A stretch of 64,000 nucleotides of DNA from a bacterium. Lineage in GTDB: Bacteria; Acidobacteriota; Thermoanaerobaculia; Multivoradales; J023. The translations under genes and the position numbers were made by a program. Location: positions 1 through 64,000 of the forward strand of contig JAAELT010000725.1 of the NCBI GenBank assembly GCA_024226315.1. The letters run 5' to 3'. A model generated the notes under the pieces. That model was not told where the DNA came from and did not search any database. It saw only the letters and a program-made list of their open reading frames with translations. Numbering within the stretch: position 1 is the stretch's first letter; the number at the start of each line of letters is the position of its first letter. This document shows positions 7,097 through 15,462 of this stretch, one piece after another.

Positions 7097-8557
7097 ATGG
7101 TTCAGATCCCCGACAGCGAAGTTCGATCGATCCTCGAGCGGGTCCGCGCTCGCGTCGGCTCGGGCAAGCCCGGCTCCGGCCCGGCCCCGGCCGCGCCGGG
7201 CAAGGCTTCGGCCGTGGCGTCGGGCGGTAGCGGCGACGGTATCTTCGCCACCATCGACGAGGCCGTGAACGCCGCCTGGGACGCCCACCAGGAATACCGC
7301 GAGATGGGGCTCGACCGCCGCTTCACGGTCATCGACCGCATCCGCGAGGCGATGCGTGAGAACGCCGAGCGGCTGGCGCGAATGGCCTGGGAGGAGACCG
7401 GGCTCGGCCGGCCGGAAGACAAGACGGTCAAGAACCTGCTGGTCACCAACAAGACCCCGGGCCCCGAGGATCTGGAGCCGCAGACCTGGTCCGGCGACCG
7501 CGGGCTGACGGTTACCGAGTGGGCGCCCTTCGGCGTGATCGCGGCGATCACCCCGACCACCAATCCCACGGCCACAATCATCTGCAACACGATCGGCGTG
7601 ATCTCGGCCGGCAACGGCCTGGTGTTCAACGTCCACCCCAATGCCAAGAAGGTGTCCGTGGAGTGCGTGCGGCTGATCAACCGCTGCATCACGGACGCCG
7701 GCGGGCCGCGGAACCTGGTGACCTGCATCCCCGAGCCGACGCTCGACAGCGCCCAGGAGCTGATGGTGCACCCGCGCGCCCGGGTGCTGCTGGTGACCGG
7801 TGGCCCGGGAGTGGTACAGGCCGCGCTGGCGACCAAGAAACGGGCGATCTGCGCCGGCCCCGGCAACCCACCGGTGGTGGTGGACGAGACCGCTAACATC
7901 GATCTCGCGGGCCGCGAGATCGTGCGCGGCGCGTCGTTCGACAACAACGTCATCTGCACCGACGAGAAAGAGGTCATCTGCGTGGCGTCGGTGGCCGATC
8001 GCCTGATCGAGTCGCTGTGCGCGCACGGCGCGGTACGCGTGCCCGAGGGCAAGGTGGCCGAGCTCGAAAAGGTGATCTTCAAGCAGCTCGGCGAGCCCAA
8101 CAAGCCGGGCAAGATCAACCCGAAATGGATCGGCAAGAACGCCGGGCTGATCCTGAAGGAGATCGGCATTGCCGCCGGCGACGACGTGCGCCTGGCGGTG
8201 GTCGAGGTGCCCACCCATCACAGCCTGGTGTGGACCGAGCAGATGATGCCGGTGATGCCGGTGGCGCGGGTGGCCAACGTCGAGCTGGCGATCGATCTGG
8301 CGGTCCGTGCCGAGCACGGTTTCGGCCATACCGCCTGCATCTACTCGCGCAACGTCGACACGATCACGAAGATGGCGCGCAAGATCAACGTCTCGATCTT
8401 CACCGCCAACGGCCCGACCCTGGCCGGCCTGGGCCAGGGCGGCGAGGGCTACACCTCATTTTCGATCGCCAGCCCGAGCGGCGAGGGTATGACCCGCCCG
8501 CGCTCGTTCTCGCGCGAGCGCCGCCTGGCGGTGGCCGGGGGCTTGAGGATCGTTTGA
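7097..8557 (+). CDS. CoA-acylating aldehyde dehydrogenase (EutE/PduP-like)
   Basis: This 486-residue enzyme should oxidise acetaldehyde to acetyl-CoA with NAD and CoA inside the shell. Residues 5-20 (PDSEVRSILERVRARV) form an amphipathic encapsulation helix, followed by a G/P/A/S linker to about residue 47. The dehydrogenase domain follows. It has a nucleotide-binding segment near ITPTTNPTATIICN (151-164), VTGGPGVVQAAL (233-244) and the catalytic cysteine C287 in FDNNVICTDEKEV. The C-terminal half has GGEGYTSFSIASP, typical of EutE/PduP. It lies 8 bases after the first BMC-P gene, and its stop overlaps the BMC-T start. It is the presumed signature downstream enzyme for the acetaldehyde released by DeoC. 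Confidence 0.94.
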   Translation: MVQIPDSEVRSILERVRARVGSGKPGSGPAPAAPGKASAVASGGSGDGIFATIDEAVNAAWDAHQEYREMGLDRRFTVIDRIREAMRENAERLARMAWEETGLGRPEDKTVKNLLVTNKTPGPEDLEPQTWSGDRGLTVTEWAPFGVIAAITPTTNPTATIICNTIGVISAGNGLVFNVHPNAKKVSVECVRLINRCITDAGGPRNLVTCIPEPTLDSAQELMVHPRARVLLVTGGPGVVQAALATKKRAICAGPGNPPVVVDETANIDLAGREIVRGASFDNNVICTDEKEVICVASVADRLIESLCAHGAVRVPEGKVAELEKVIFKQLGEPNKPGKINPKWIGKNAGLILKEIGIAAGDDVRLAVVEVPTHHSLVWTEQMMPVMPVARVANVELAIDLAVRAEHGFGHTACIYSRNVDTITKMARKINVSIFTANGPTLAGLGQGGEGYTSFSIASPSGEGMTRPRSFSRERRLAVAGGLRIV

Positions 8558-9150
8558 TGCGGCCCGCGATCGGCCTGCTCGAGCTGTCTTCGATCGCCGT
8601 CGGCATCCTGGCCGGCGACGCGATGGTCAAGCGCTCGCCCGTGGAGGTGATCCACGCCGGCACCGTGCACCCGGGCAAGTACCTGGTGCTGGTCGGCGGC
8701 GAGGTAGCCCACGTGGAAGAGGCTCTGCCCGCCGGTCGCGAGATCGGCGCCGCGGTGCTGCTGGACGAAATCTTCCTTCCCGACGCCCACCCGCAAGTCG
8801 CCGCCGCCCTGCGCGGCCGGCGCCTGGCGGCCGGCGGCGAGGCGCTGGGCGTGGTCGAGACCCGCACTGTCGCCGCCATCCTGGGCGCCGCTGATCGCGG
8901 AGTCAAAGGCGCCGACGTCGCGCTCAGCGAGCTCCGCGTCGCCGACGATCTGGGCGGCAAGGCCTACTGCCTGTTCGACGGCACGGTGGCGGAAGTCGAG
9001 GCCGCGGTGGAAGCCGCCGCCTCTGGCCTGGCGCGGCCCGAGCTCCTTGTCTCGCGGGTGGTGATCCCGCGTCTGCACGAGGAGATGGCGGAGAACCTGG
9101 ATGCGTCGGGCGAGTTCATCCCTCGGGTCCGTTCCGGCGGGGAGGCGTAG
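8557..9150 (+). CDS. BMC-T tandem-domain trimeric shell protein
   Basis: This 197-residue protein holds two BMC domains in tandem. The first covers about residues 4-90 (IGLLELSSIAVGILAGDAMV). The second covers about 97-185 (EALGVVETRTVAAILGAADRGVKGADV). Such fusions form trimeric pseudohexamers that often carry a larger, sometimes gated, central pore for bulky substrates or cofactors. No cysteine cluster for a pore Fe-S centre is visible; there is one cysteine, in AYCLFDG. Its start overlaps the dehydrogenase stop by one base, and the next gene begins immediately after its stop. Whether it is of the single-layer or the stacked double-trimer subtype cannot be told from the sequence alone. Confidence 0.94.
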   Translation: MRPAIGLLELSSIAVGILAGDAMVKRSPVEVIHAGTVHPGKYLVLVGGEVAHVEEALPAGREIGAAVLLDEIFLPDAHPQVAAALRGRRLAAGGEALGVVETRTVAAILGAADRGVKGADVALSELRVADDLGGKAYCLFDGTVAEVEAAVEAAASGLARPELLVSRVVIPRLHEEMAENLDASGEFIPRVRSGGEA

Positions 9151-9435
9151 ATGGAGCTGGGACGCGTCATCGGCACGGTGGTGGCCACCGAGCGCTACGA
9201 GGGGCTCGAAGGCATCAAGTTTCTCGTCGTCCAGCCCCTGGATCGCGAGCAGAATCCGCGCGGCGAGCCCTACGTCGCCGCCGACGCCGTGGCGATGGCC
9301 GGGCCGGGCGAGCTGGTCTACGTGGTGGCCAGCCGGGAGGCCGCGCTGGCGATGCCGGAGACTTTCGTGCCGGTGGACCACGCCATCGTCGGCATCGTCG
9401 ACGCGGTAGAGCCGGTGCAGGGGAGCGAAGCATGA
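9151..9435 (+). CDS. BMC-P pentameric vertex protein, second copy
   Basis: This 94-residue EutN/CcmL-family protein opens with MELGRVIGTVVATERYEGL. It has VAADAVAMAGPGELVYVVASREAAL in the middle, where the usual GAG(x)GE turn reads AGPGE, and VDHAIVGIVDAVE at the end. It follows the BMC-T gene without spacing and overlaps the next BMC-P gene by four bases, so all three should be made together. It differs from the other two BMC-P proteins in a longer loop after VVQPLDREQ. Confidence 0.94.
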   Translation: MELGRVIGTVVATERYEGLEGIKFLVVQPLDREQNPRGEPYVAADAVAMAGPGELVYVVASREAALAMPETFVPVDHAIVGIVDAVEPVQGSEA

Positions 9436-9707
9436 AGATCGGGCGCGTCTGGGGTACCGTGGTCTCGACCATCAACACGCCGGTTTTCGAGGACCGGCGC
9501 CTGCTGCTCTGCGACCTGCTCGACCTGGACCTCGAATCGACCGGCGCCTACACCATCGCCGTCGACACCGTGGGGGCCGGCGCCGGCGAGACCGTGCTGA
9601 TCCTCGACGAGGGCAACTCCGCGCGCCAGGTCCTGAACCGGGAGCCCGACGGCGAGATCCGGGCGCTGGTGGTGGGTATCGTGGACGAGGTAACGGTCAG
9701 CGCCTGA
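9432..9707 (+). CDS. BMC-P pentameric vertex protein, third copy
   Basis: This 91-residue EutN/CcmL-family protein opens with MKIGRVWGTVVSTINTPVF. It has AVDTVGAGAGETVLILDEGNSARQ and ends VVGIVDEVTVSA, a textbook vertex-protein layout. The GNSARQ segment matches the GSSARQ of the first copy, so these two are closer to each other than to the second copy. It starts inside the last codons of the preceding gene and is followed after 23 bases by the nucleotidyltransferase gene. Confidence 0.95.
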   Translation: MKIGRVWGTVVSTINTPVFEDRRLLLCDLLDLDLESTGAYTIAVDTVGAGAGETVLILDEGNSARQVLNREPDGEIRALVVGIVDEVTVSA

Positions 9708-9730
9708 TCCAGCTGGGAGGAATCGATCTC

Positions 9731-11023
9731 ATGGGCGGATGGACTCAGCGTAGTGGTGTCGAAGGCGCGCTCAAGGGCGCGATCCTCGCCGCCGGCCTCG
9801 GCCGGCGCATGGAGCCGCTGACCAACCACCATCTGCCTAAGCCGATGTTTCCCCTCGGCGGCAAGGTGCCGATGGCCGAGCTGTGGGTGCGCCGGTTCGT
9901 CGAGTCCGGCATCACCGACGTGTCGATGAACCTGTGTGTCCTCTCGGATTCCATCCGGCGTCACTTCGGGGACGGCGCCGATCTCGGCGCCAGCATCTCC
10001 TACGTCGAAGAGCAGACCCCGAGCGGCACCCTCGGCGGCGTCTGCAAGCAGGTGCTGGGTGGCGGCATTCCCCGTTTCGAGGGCTCGACCGTGATCGTGC
10101 CGAGCGGCGATATCGTGACCAACTTCGGCGCCGCGCTTCTCGAGGAGATGTACGATCTCCATCGGCGGGCGGGGGCGGCGTTCAGCATGGTGCTGGTGCC
10201 GGTGCCCTGGGAACGGCGGAAGGATTTCGGCACCGTGGTGCTCGATGCGCCGGAGTCGCGTTCGGGTGAGATCTCGAGCTCCGGCCGGATCGTCGACTTC
10301 CGCGAGAAGGATCCGGACTCCCCCTCGAACCTCAACAACGCCTCCATCTACATGATGGAAGTCGAGTTGCTCGAGGCCCTCGATCCGCTGCGTACCGAGT
10401 CCGGCGTCGGTGTCGACGATCCGTTCTACGACTTCGGCAAACACGTCTTCCCGGCGATGCTCGGGCGCTTGCCGCACGTGACCTTGCCGCGTGACTTCCT
10501 GCTCTGGGGCATGCAGTATGACGGCGAGTGGCTCGACGTCGGCCAGAAGCGCGACTACCTGCGGGTCAACGAGAAGCTTCTCGACGGTGAGATTGACGTC
10601 CGGTTGCCCTACGAGCAGACGCCGTGGGGCTTCCTGGGCGAGGACGTCTCGATCGACCCTGACCAAGTCACCATCCAGCCGCCGGTGGTGATCGGCGACG
10701 GCTGCGTGATCGAGGACGGTGCGACCCTCGGGCCCTACGCCATCCTCGGTGACGGCTGGACGGTCGAGAAGAGGGCGCGGATCCGCAACTCGGTGCTGTG
10801 GCGGCGCTACCCGTACTTCCGCGACGACGGCAGCGAGATCCCAGCCGACGACCGGGCCGGTGTCGATCCTCATCGCGTCGCGGCCGGCGTGACGGTTGAG
10901 GAGTCGATCATCGTCGGCGGGCTGCTCGACCGCGATCTGGCGGCAACGACGGTGGACGTCGGCGAGGACGGCCGCGTCGACGTCCTGCCGATCGATTACG
11001 TGCCGGAGGGGCCTCGGGCCTGA
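9731..11023 (+). CDS. Sugar-phosphate nucleotidyltransferase with left-handed beta-helix tail
   Basis: This 430-residue protein has an N-terminal NTP-transferase domain (about residues 14-280) with the signature GAILAAGLGRRMEPLTNHHLPKPM and a VPSGD motif, and a C-terminal left-handed beta-helix part (about 310-420) with repeats such as PPVVIGDGCVIEDGATLGPYAILGDG. Such enzymes join a sugar-1-phosphate to an NTP. A GGGAGGAAT ribosome-binding site precedes the ATG. It is the last gene of the BMC operon. A nucleotidyltransferase in a sugar-phosphate BMC locus suggests that it diverts or senses sugar phosphates, but no substrate can be read from the sequence. It has no encapsulation-like helix, so it may act outside the shell. 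Confidence 0.88.
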   Translation: MGGWTQRSGVEGALKGAILAAGLGRRMEPLTNHHLPKPMFPLGGKVPMAELWVRRFVESGITDVSMNLCVLSDSIRRHFGDGADLGASISYVEEQTPSGTLGGVCKQVLGGGIPRFEGSTVIVPSGDIVTNFGAALLEEMYDLHRRAGAAFSMVLVPVPWERRKDFGTVVLDAPESRSGEISSSGRIVDFREKDPDSPSNLNNASIYMMEVELLEALDPLRTESGVGVDDPFYDFGKHVFPAMLGRLPHVTLPRDFLLWGMQYDGEWLDVGQKRDYLRVNEKLLDGEIDVRLPYEQTPWGFLGEDVSIDPDQVTIQPPVVIGDGCVIEDGATLGPYAILGDGWTVEKRARIRNSVLWRRYPYFRDDGSEIPADDRAGVDPHRVAAGVTVEESIIVGGLLDRDLAATTVDVGEDGRVDVLPIDYVPEGPRA

Positions 11024-11226
11024 GGCCTCAGGACGCCTCGCAGGAGTACGGGAGTTTCGAGGAACTCTCCAGCACTTTCGTCGGCTGCCAGCAGCGACTC
11101 GACCTCGCGGCGTAACGCTTCGTCAGCGCCGCAGACCGTCGTCAGAAACGTGGCTCTCTCTTCCGGATCCAGTTCGAGCGCGGCCGCGAACACCGCGTCG
11201 ATCCGTCTCCACCTCTCCCGGTCCAT
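10996..11226 (-). pseudogene. Truncated N-terminus of a Ser/Thr protein kinase
   Basis: The 76-residue reading frame opens MDRERWRRIDAVFAAALELDPEERATF and continues with EALRREVESLLAADESAGEFLE. This is the standard N-terminal leader of acidobacterial Ser/Thr kinases that pair with Sigma70_ECF sigma factors. It has an excellent AGAGGAGG ribosome-binding site. The frame then changes to unrelated sequence and stops inside the antisense of the nucleotidyltransferase 3' end, so the kinase domain, transmembrane helix and repeats are all missing. It is divergent from the ECF gene 230 bases away. It is either a remnant left by deletion or a free-standing short regulator; the first is more likely. Confidence 0.65.
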
Positions 11227-11456
11227 GATGCCTCCTCTCGACCCTTGTCGTGGAATGCGGGATTCGGCCGGAGAACAGATCTCACTGTGAATCCGAAGAG
11301 AGCGGGCGGTAGAATCGTAATTTCGTTGGTAATGCCGGCCTGGTAGAGAAGTGGCTCCACGGCCGGTATTCGATCGAGCCGGAAGCTCCATCGTCCAGAG
11401 GTTTCGGCCCCCGCTGGGGGGCAGAGCGTTCGATAATGGGTTGGGCGGGTGCGCAC

Positions 11457-12044
11457 ATGACAGTCGAGATGGCAACCAAGAAATCCACCGTCACCGAGCT
11501 GCTCCAGGCCTGGAACTCGGGCGACCAGGACGCGGCGACCGCGATGCTGCCCCTGGTCTACGACGAGCTGCGCGCGATCGCTCGCGGCTACTTCCGCCAC
11601 GAGCGCCGCGACCACACCCTGGAAGCCACCGCCATTGTCCACGAGGCCTACGTCAAGCTGGTGGAGCAGAACGGCGTCGAGTGGCAGAACCGTGCCCACT
11701 TCATCGGCCTGGCGGCGCACGTCATGCGTCGGGTGCTGGTGGACTACGCGCGAGAGCGCAATACGGCGAAGCGTGGCGGCAAGGTGCCGAGGGTGACCCT
11801 GATCGAGGCGGACGCGGTGACCCATGGCCGCACGCCGGACATGATCGCGCTCGACACCGCGCTTACCGAATTGGCGGAAATCGACCCGCAGAAGGCCCAG
11901 ATCGTGGAGCTCAAGTTCTTCGGCGGCCTGACCATCGAAGAGACCGCTCAGTACCTGGGTATCTCGAGCCCCACCGTGGTTCGGCAGTGGCGCCGCGCCA
12001 AGGCTTGGTTGTATCGTCAGCTCATGAACGGACAGCCGGCCTGA
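11457..12044 (+). CDS. RNA polymerase sigma factor, Sigma70_ECF family
   Basis: This 195-residue ECF sigma factor has region 2 near residues 20-95, with YDELRAIARGYFRHERRDHTLEATAIVHEAYVKL, a signature of the acidobacterial and planctomycetal ECF group. Region 4 is near 135-190 (KAQIVELKFFGGLTIEETAQYLGISSPTVVRQWRRAKAWL), a helix-turn-helix that reads -35 elements. Starts at 11436, 11457 and 11469 are all in frame; none has a strong ribosome-binding site, and the middle one is used here. The partner in this family is usually a Ser/Thr kinase; only a kinase fragment remains next door. The isochorismatase gene follows after 29 bases and is probably co-transcribed. Confidence 0.93.
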   Translation: MTVEMATKKSTVTELLQAWNSGDQDAATAMLPLVYDELRAIARGYFRHERRDHTLEATAIVHEAYVKLVEQNGVEWQNRAHFIGLAAHVMRRVLVDYARERNTAKRGGKVPRVTLIEADAVTHGRTPDMIALDTALTELAEIDPQKAQIVELKFFGGLTIEETAQYLGISSPTVVRQWRRAKAWLYRQLMNGQPA

Positions 12045-12073
12045 TCGCTCCCGAGCCGGCGAAAGGAGCCGAC

Positions 12074-12670
12074 ATGGAGTTAGCCGATGCCGACCGCAGC
12101 GTCGTGGTGGTGATCGACCTGCAGGGAAAGCTGATGGACATGGTGCACCGGCCTGCCCTGGTCAAGGCCACCGCGAAGCGCCTGTTGCGCCTGGCCGAGC
12201 TGTTCGAGGTACCCGTGGTGCTCACGGAGCAGTATCCTCGCGGCCTGGGAGAGACCCACCCGGACGTGCTGAAAGTCTTCGAGGACATCGACGTCCCAAA
12301 GAAGCGGCTCGCCAAGATCAGCTTCGGCTGCTGCGGCGATGCGAGCTTCGAGCAGGCCCTGAGCGAGCTGCGGCCGGAAGTGCCGCCCGAGCGCCGGCAG
12401 CTGATCGTCGTCGGCATCGAGGCTCACGTCTGTGTCATGCAGACCGTCATCGAGTCCCTGCGCGCCGGCAACCAGGTGCAGGTCTGCTGGGAGGGCGTCA
12501 GCGGCCGCGGCGCCGAGTACCGCCGGTGGGCTCTGGAGCGCATGCAACAGGCCGGCGCCGTGATCACCAATCACGAATCGGTGGCCTTCGAGTGGGCGCG
12601 CGACAAGGACCATCCCCGGTTCAAGGCGATGAGCGCGGTGATGAAGGAAGGGCAGCCGAGCGGGGAATAG
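12074..12670 (+). CDS. Isochorismatase-family hydrolase
   Basis: This 198-residue cysteine hydrolase belongs to the isochorismatase-like superfamily. The triad is visible: Asp in VVVVIDLQGKL (about residue 15), Lys in the KKRLAKISF segment (about 80), and the nucleophile Cys in VVGIEAHVCVMQT (about 120). Length and the TEQYPRGLG segment fit the YcaC-like branch, which has no settled substrate. An AAAGGAG site precedes the ATG. It lies directly behind the ECF sigma gene and ends at a bidirectional terminator. It is presumed cytosolic, with no signal peptide. Confidence 0.9.
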   Translation: MELADADRSVVVVIDLQGKLMDMVHRPALVKATAKRLLRLAELFEVPVVLTEQYPRGLGETHPDVLKVFEDIDVPKKRLAKISFGCCGDASFEQALSELRPEVPPERRQLIVVGIEAHVCVMQTVIESLRAGNQVQVCWEGVSGRGAEYRRWALERMQQAGAVITNHESVAFEWARDKDHPRFKAMSAVMKEGQPSGE

Positions 12671-12695
12671 CCGGCCGTCGCCAGCGCGGGCGAAG

Positions 12696-12727
12696 AAAAA
12701 GCCGGGACACGGAGGCCCCGGCTTTTT
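12696..12727. terminator. Bidirectional intrinsic terminator
   Basis: AAAAAGCCGGG pairs perfectly with CCCGGCTTTTT across a 10-base loop. The T-run and A-run make it usable from both sides, which fits its place between the convergent isochorismatase and Cys-rich secreted-protein genes. Confidence 0.92.
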
Positions 12728-12752
12728 CACGACGGTCAGTGGAGCGGCTGCG

Positions 12753-15203
12753 CTAGTTGCAGATGGCTCCGCCGGCTGTGCACCGCGAGTCGCTGCAGGG
12801 AAGGGGGTTCGTCCCACCGCCGTCACCGCAGCAGTAGCGCCGGCTGGGCTTGCCGTTCTGCACGCCGTTGCAGTCCGCGGCACAGGTGACGCAGTTCTCG
12901 CTCGACGAATCGCAGATGCCGTCGCCGCAGGAAGAGTCGCAGACCGGATCGGTATCGCAGTCCGTGTCGTTGCAGTCGACGGCATCGTCGCAGTCGTTGT
13001 CCTCACCGTCGGCGCAGGACAGCTCGGTGCCGGGCTCGGTGCTGCAGTCGAGGGCGCAGTTCGAGCACCCCTCGCCAGTTTCGCAGCCGAACAGGCCGCA
13101 GCAGAAGCTGCCCGGAGGTTGCGGCACGTCGGTGCAGTCGAAGCTGCCCTGCGTGCACCGCGAGTCGCTGCAGGCCACCGGGTTGGTGCCGTCGCCGTCA
13201 CCGCAGCAGAAACGCCCGCTGGGCTTGCCGTTCTGCTTGCCGTTGCAGTCGGCGGGACAGCTCACGCAGTCTTCGCCGTCGCCGGCCTCGCAGAGACCGT
13301 TGCCGCACGTGGCGCCCGCCACGGTGCCGCCCGGGCAATCGGTGCAGCCCATGCAGTCCTCGCCGAGCTCGCAGACGCCGTCGAAATCGCAGTCCGGACA
13401 GCCGGTGCAGCCAGAGGTGTCGAAACCGTCGCAGGTGCCGTTGCAGGCCAGGGCGCCGCCGGTGCAGCTGAAGTCGCCGCAGGTGGCGCCGCCCAGGTCG
13501 GTGCCGTCGCAGACCTCGCCCCCCTCGATCACGTTGTTACCGCAGGTGCCGCCGCAGCCGTCGAAGCTGAAGCTGCCGATGCGGGTCGACCACTGGCTCG
13601 AGCTGTTCCACTCGCCGGTGAACCAGATCGTGCAATCGTCGAGCGGGTCGACGTTGACCGACGCGTAGTCGCCGTAGCGGATGCTGCCGTTCGAGGCGCT
13701 GCCGTTGACCAGCACGTTCTCGCCCTGGGGCATGGTACCGGCGGCGTCGGTCGACAGGCGCCCGGTGTACCGGAGGCTCGGGAAGGTGCTCGAGCTGCCG
13801 ACGTTGTAGCCCAGGGCGATGTTGCCGTTGCCGTCCATCGCGATCGAGCTCATCCAGCGGCTGTCGTTGTCGATCGAATAGGTGCCCTCCTGGTGGACAC
13901 TCCAGCCGCCGCCGCCGGACTTGCGGAGCTCGTACCAGCGGACCCCGGCGCGGTCGTTGCCGTTGACGTCGGTGGCCAGGCTGCCGATGAGGGCCTCGTG
14001 GCTACCGAAGTTGCGGTACTGACTGCGCCACATCACCACTTCGCGCAGGGGATCGAGCAGTGTGCTGGTGCCCGGCTGCTGGATGCACTCGAACGAGCTG
14101 AGGCCGCAGAGGTCGGAATCGATCTCGGCGATCGGGATGTTGGTCGGACCCGTGAAGGTCGAGTTGGCCGGCGTCCCGAAGTCGACCGAGAACTCCCAGA
14201 TCTCGAGGAAGTCTTGACCCGGGTTGTTCGAGCCCGCGTTGTGGACCTCGTCGTCCCGGTGCCGCATGAAGTAGGCGGGTGAGCCCCCGGGCGGCGGCGT
14301 GGCGCCGTCGGCGTCTGAGGGGATCATCATCTGGAACGGGAAGGCCGCGAGGTCGGGAGCCGTGAACCTCTGCAGGCTCGCGGCGCCGCCGTTGAGCATC
14401 TGAGAGCGCTCCATGGCATAGACCGCCGGGCTGTTCTCGTTGGTGCCCACGTAGTAGGCATCCGGCCAGACGGCATACTTCGGGTAGTCTGGGAAGTTGG
14501 TGGCGCTGAAGTCGTAGGCGTACCAGCCGCCGGTGATCGGATCCCCGGTCTGAGAGATGTAGACGCACATGCGGCTGCCGCTCGAGGAGAATTCGCTCAG
14601 CAGCCAGCGCCCGGCCAACTGGTCGTAGAGCGCGATCGGGTCGCCGCCACCATTGCCGCAGAAGTTGGAGGTCGCCAGCGAGTCGAGGTCGATGGGGCCG
14701 GCCGCGATCGAGCCGTTCGTCTTGTCATAGACCACGAACGTGGTCGCCTGAGACCCGTTGATCATCTGGATGTAGTAGTCGGTGCCGATGTCGCCGACCG
14801 TATCGGGCGGGTTGACGCCGCTGAAGCCCTGGCCGTTGCGGTTGACGTCGGGCACCGAGAAGGCCCGAGCGGCCCGGCTGGCCACGGCGCTCGCTTGCAG
14901 GTCCAGGAGCGGGTCGCGGTCGAAGAGCGGCTCGTTGGCCGGTGTGCCGGGATCGATCGGCCTTCGGGTGTGGCGCCGCGGGATCTCCTTGATCGGGTCG
15001 CCGGGCTGCCAGCTCCGTGCGACGGGCAGATCGCGCAGGTCACCGTCGAAGACGTACGGGGTGACGACGTCGATCAGCTCGGCGCCGCGCCGGACTTGGG
15101 GCTTGTCGCCGTCTTGACCCATGGCCGGGGCCGTGAGCAGCAGCGCGACGGCCACCAGGATGAGGTTTCTACAGATGTTCGGTGCGTTGGCTCGGGGGCT
15201 CAT
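12753..15203 (-). CDS. Large secreted protein with Cys-rich, MopE-like metal-binding C-terminus
   Basis: This 816-residue exported protein has a signal peptide at about 10-30 (LILVAVALLLTAPAMG). The middle (about 100-540) is a propeller-like or laminin-type region rich in G, S, N and D, with no family I can name. The C-terminal ~270 residues hold about 50 cysteines. They include repeated units with QNGKPS and CCGDGxG (twice), an SDSRCTxG motif (twice) and CADGEDNDCDDAVDC, which matches the calcium- or metal-binding motif described from MopE-like proteins. The ATG at 15203 follows a strong AGGAGG; an in-frame GTG five codons upstream is less likely. It is monocistronic and convergent with the isochorismatase gene. 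Likely a surface or extracellular protein; its function is unknown. Confidence 0.82.
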   Translation of the reverse strand: MSPRANAPNICRNLILVAVALLLTAPAMGQDGDKPQVRRGAELIDVVTPYVFDGDLRDLPVARSWQPGDPIKEIPRRHTRRPIDPGTPANEPLFDRDPLLDLQASAVASRAARAFSVPDVNRNGQGFSGVNPPDTVGDIGTDYYIQMINGSQATTFVVYDKTNGSIAAGPIDLDSLATSNFCGNGGGDPIALYDQLAGRWLLSEFSSSGSRMCVYISQTGDPITGGWYAYDFSATNFPDYPKYAVWPDAYYVGTNENSPAVYAMERSQMLNGGAASLQRFTAPDLAAFPFQMMIPSDADGATPPPGGSPAYFMRHRDDEVHNAGSNNPGQDFLEIWEFSVDFGTPANSTFTGPTNIPIAEIDSDLCGLSSFECIQQPGTSTLLDPLREVVMWRSQYRNFGSHEALIGSLATDVNGNDRAGVRWYELRKSGGGGWSVHQEGTYSIDNDSRWMSSIAMDGNGNIALGYNVGSSSTFPSLRYTGRLSTDAAGTMPQGENVLVNGSASNGSIRYGDYASVNVDPLDDCTIWFTGEWNSSSQWSTRIGSFSFDGCGGTCGNNVIEGGEVCDGTDLGGATCGDFSCTGGALACNGTCDGFDTSGCTGCPDCDFDGVCELGEDCMGCTDCPGGTVAGATCGNGLCEAGDGEDCVSCPADCNGKQNGKPSGRFCCGDGDGTNPVACSDSRCTQGSFDCTDVPQPPGSFCCGLFGCETGEGCSNCALDCSTEPGTELSCADGEDNDCDDAVDCNDTDCDTDPVCDSSCGDGICDSSSENCVTCAADCNGVQNGKPSRRYCCGDGGGTNPLPCSDSRCTAGGAICN

Positions 15204-15462
15204 GGATCCTCCTGTCACGGTTGTTCGACCTTTGGCGTTCGATATCTCGTAAATCCTGGATCGCGCGTCCAGTGGTTCGCTTCCGTTGCAGCTGGCCCCT
15301 TACGCGGGTGAAACTTCGGCCTACTTACTAGAGGGTCTATCTGAGGACAGAAGAATATACCACGGCGAGAAGACCAACCCCCGCCTGCGAGGGGTCATGA
15401 GCTTGACCCTCTCAGGTTCGTCCGCTAGGGTCGTGAGCCCACAACTCAATGGAGGCCAGAGA

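Noticed and set aside
11010..11035. CCTGAGGCCTCAGG palindrome after the BMC operon as a terminator
   Set aside because: The stem is perfect but has no T-run, and it lies partly in the end of the coding sequence.
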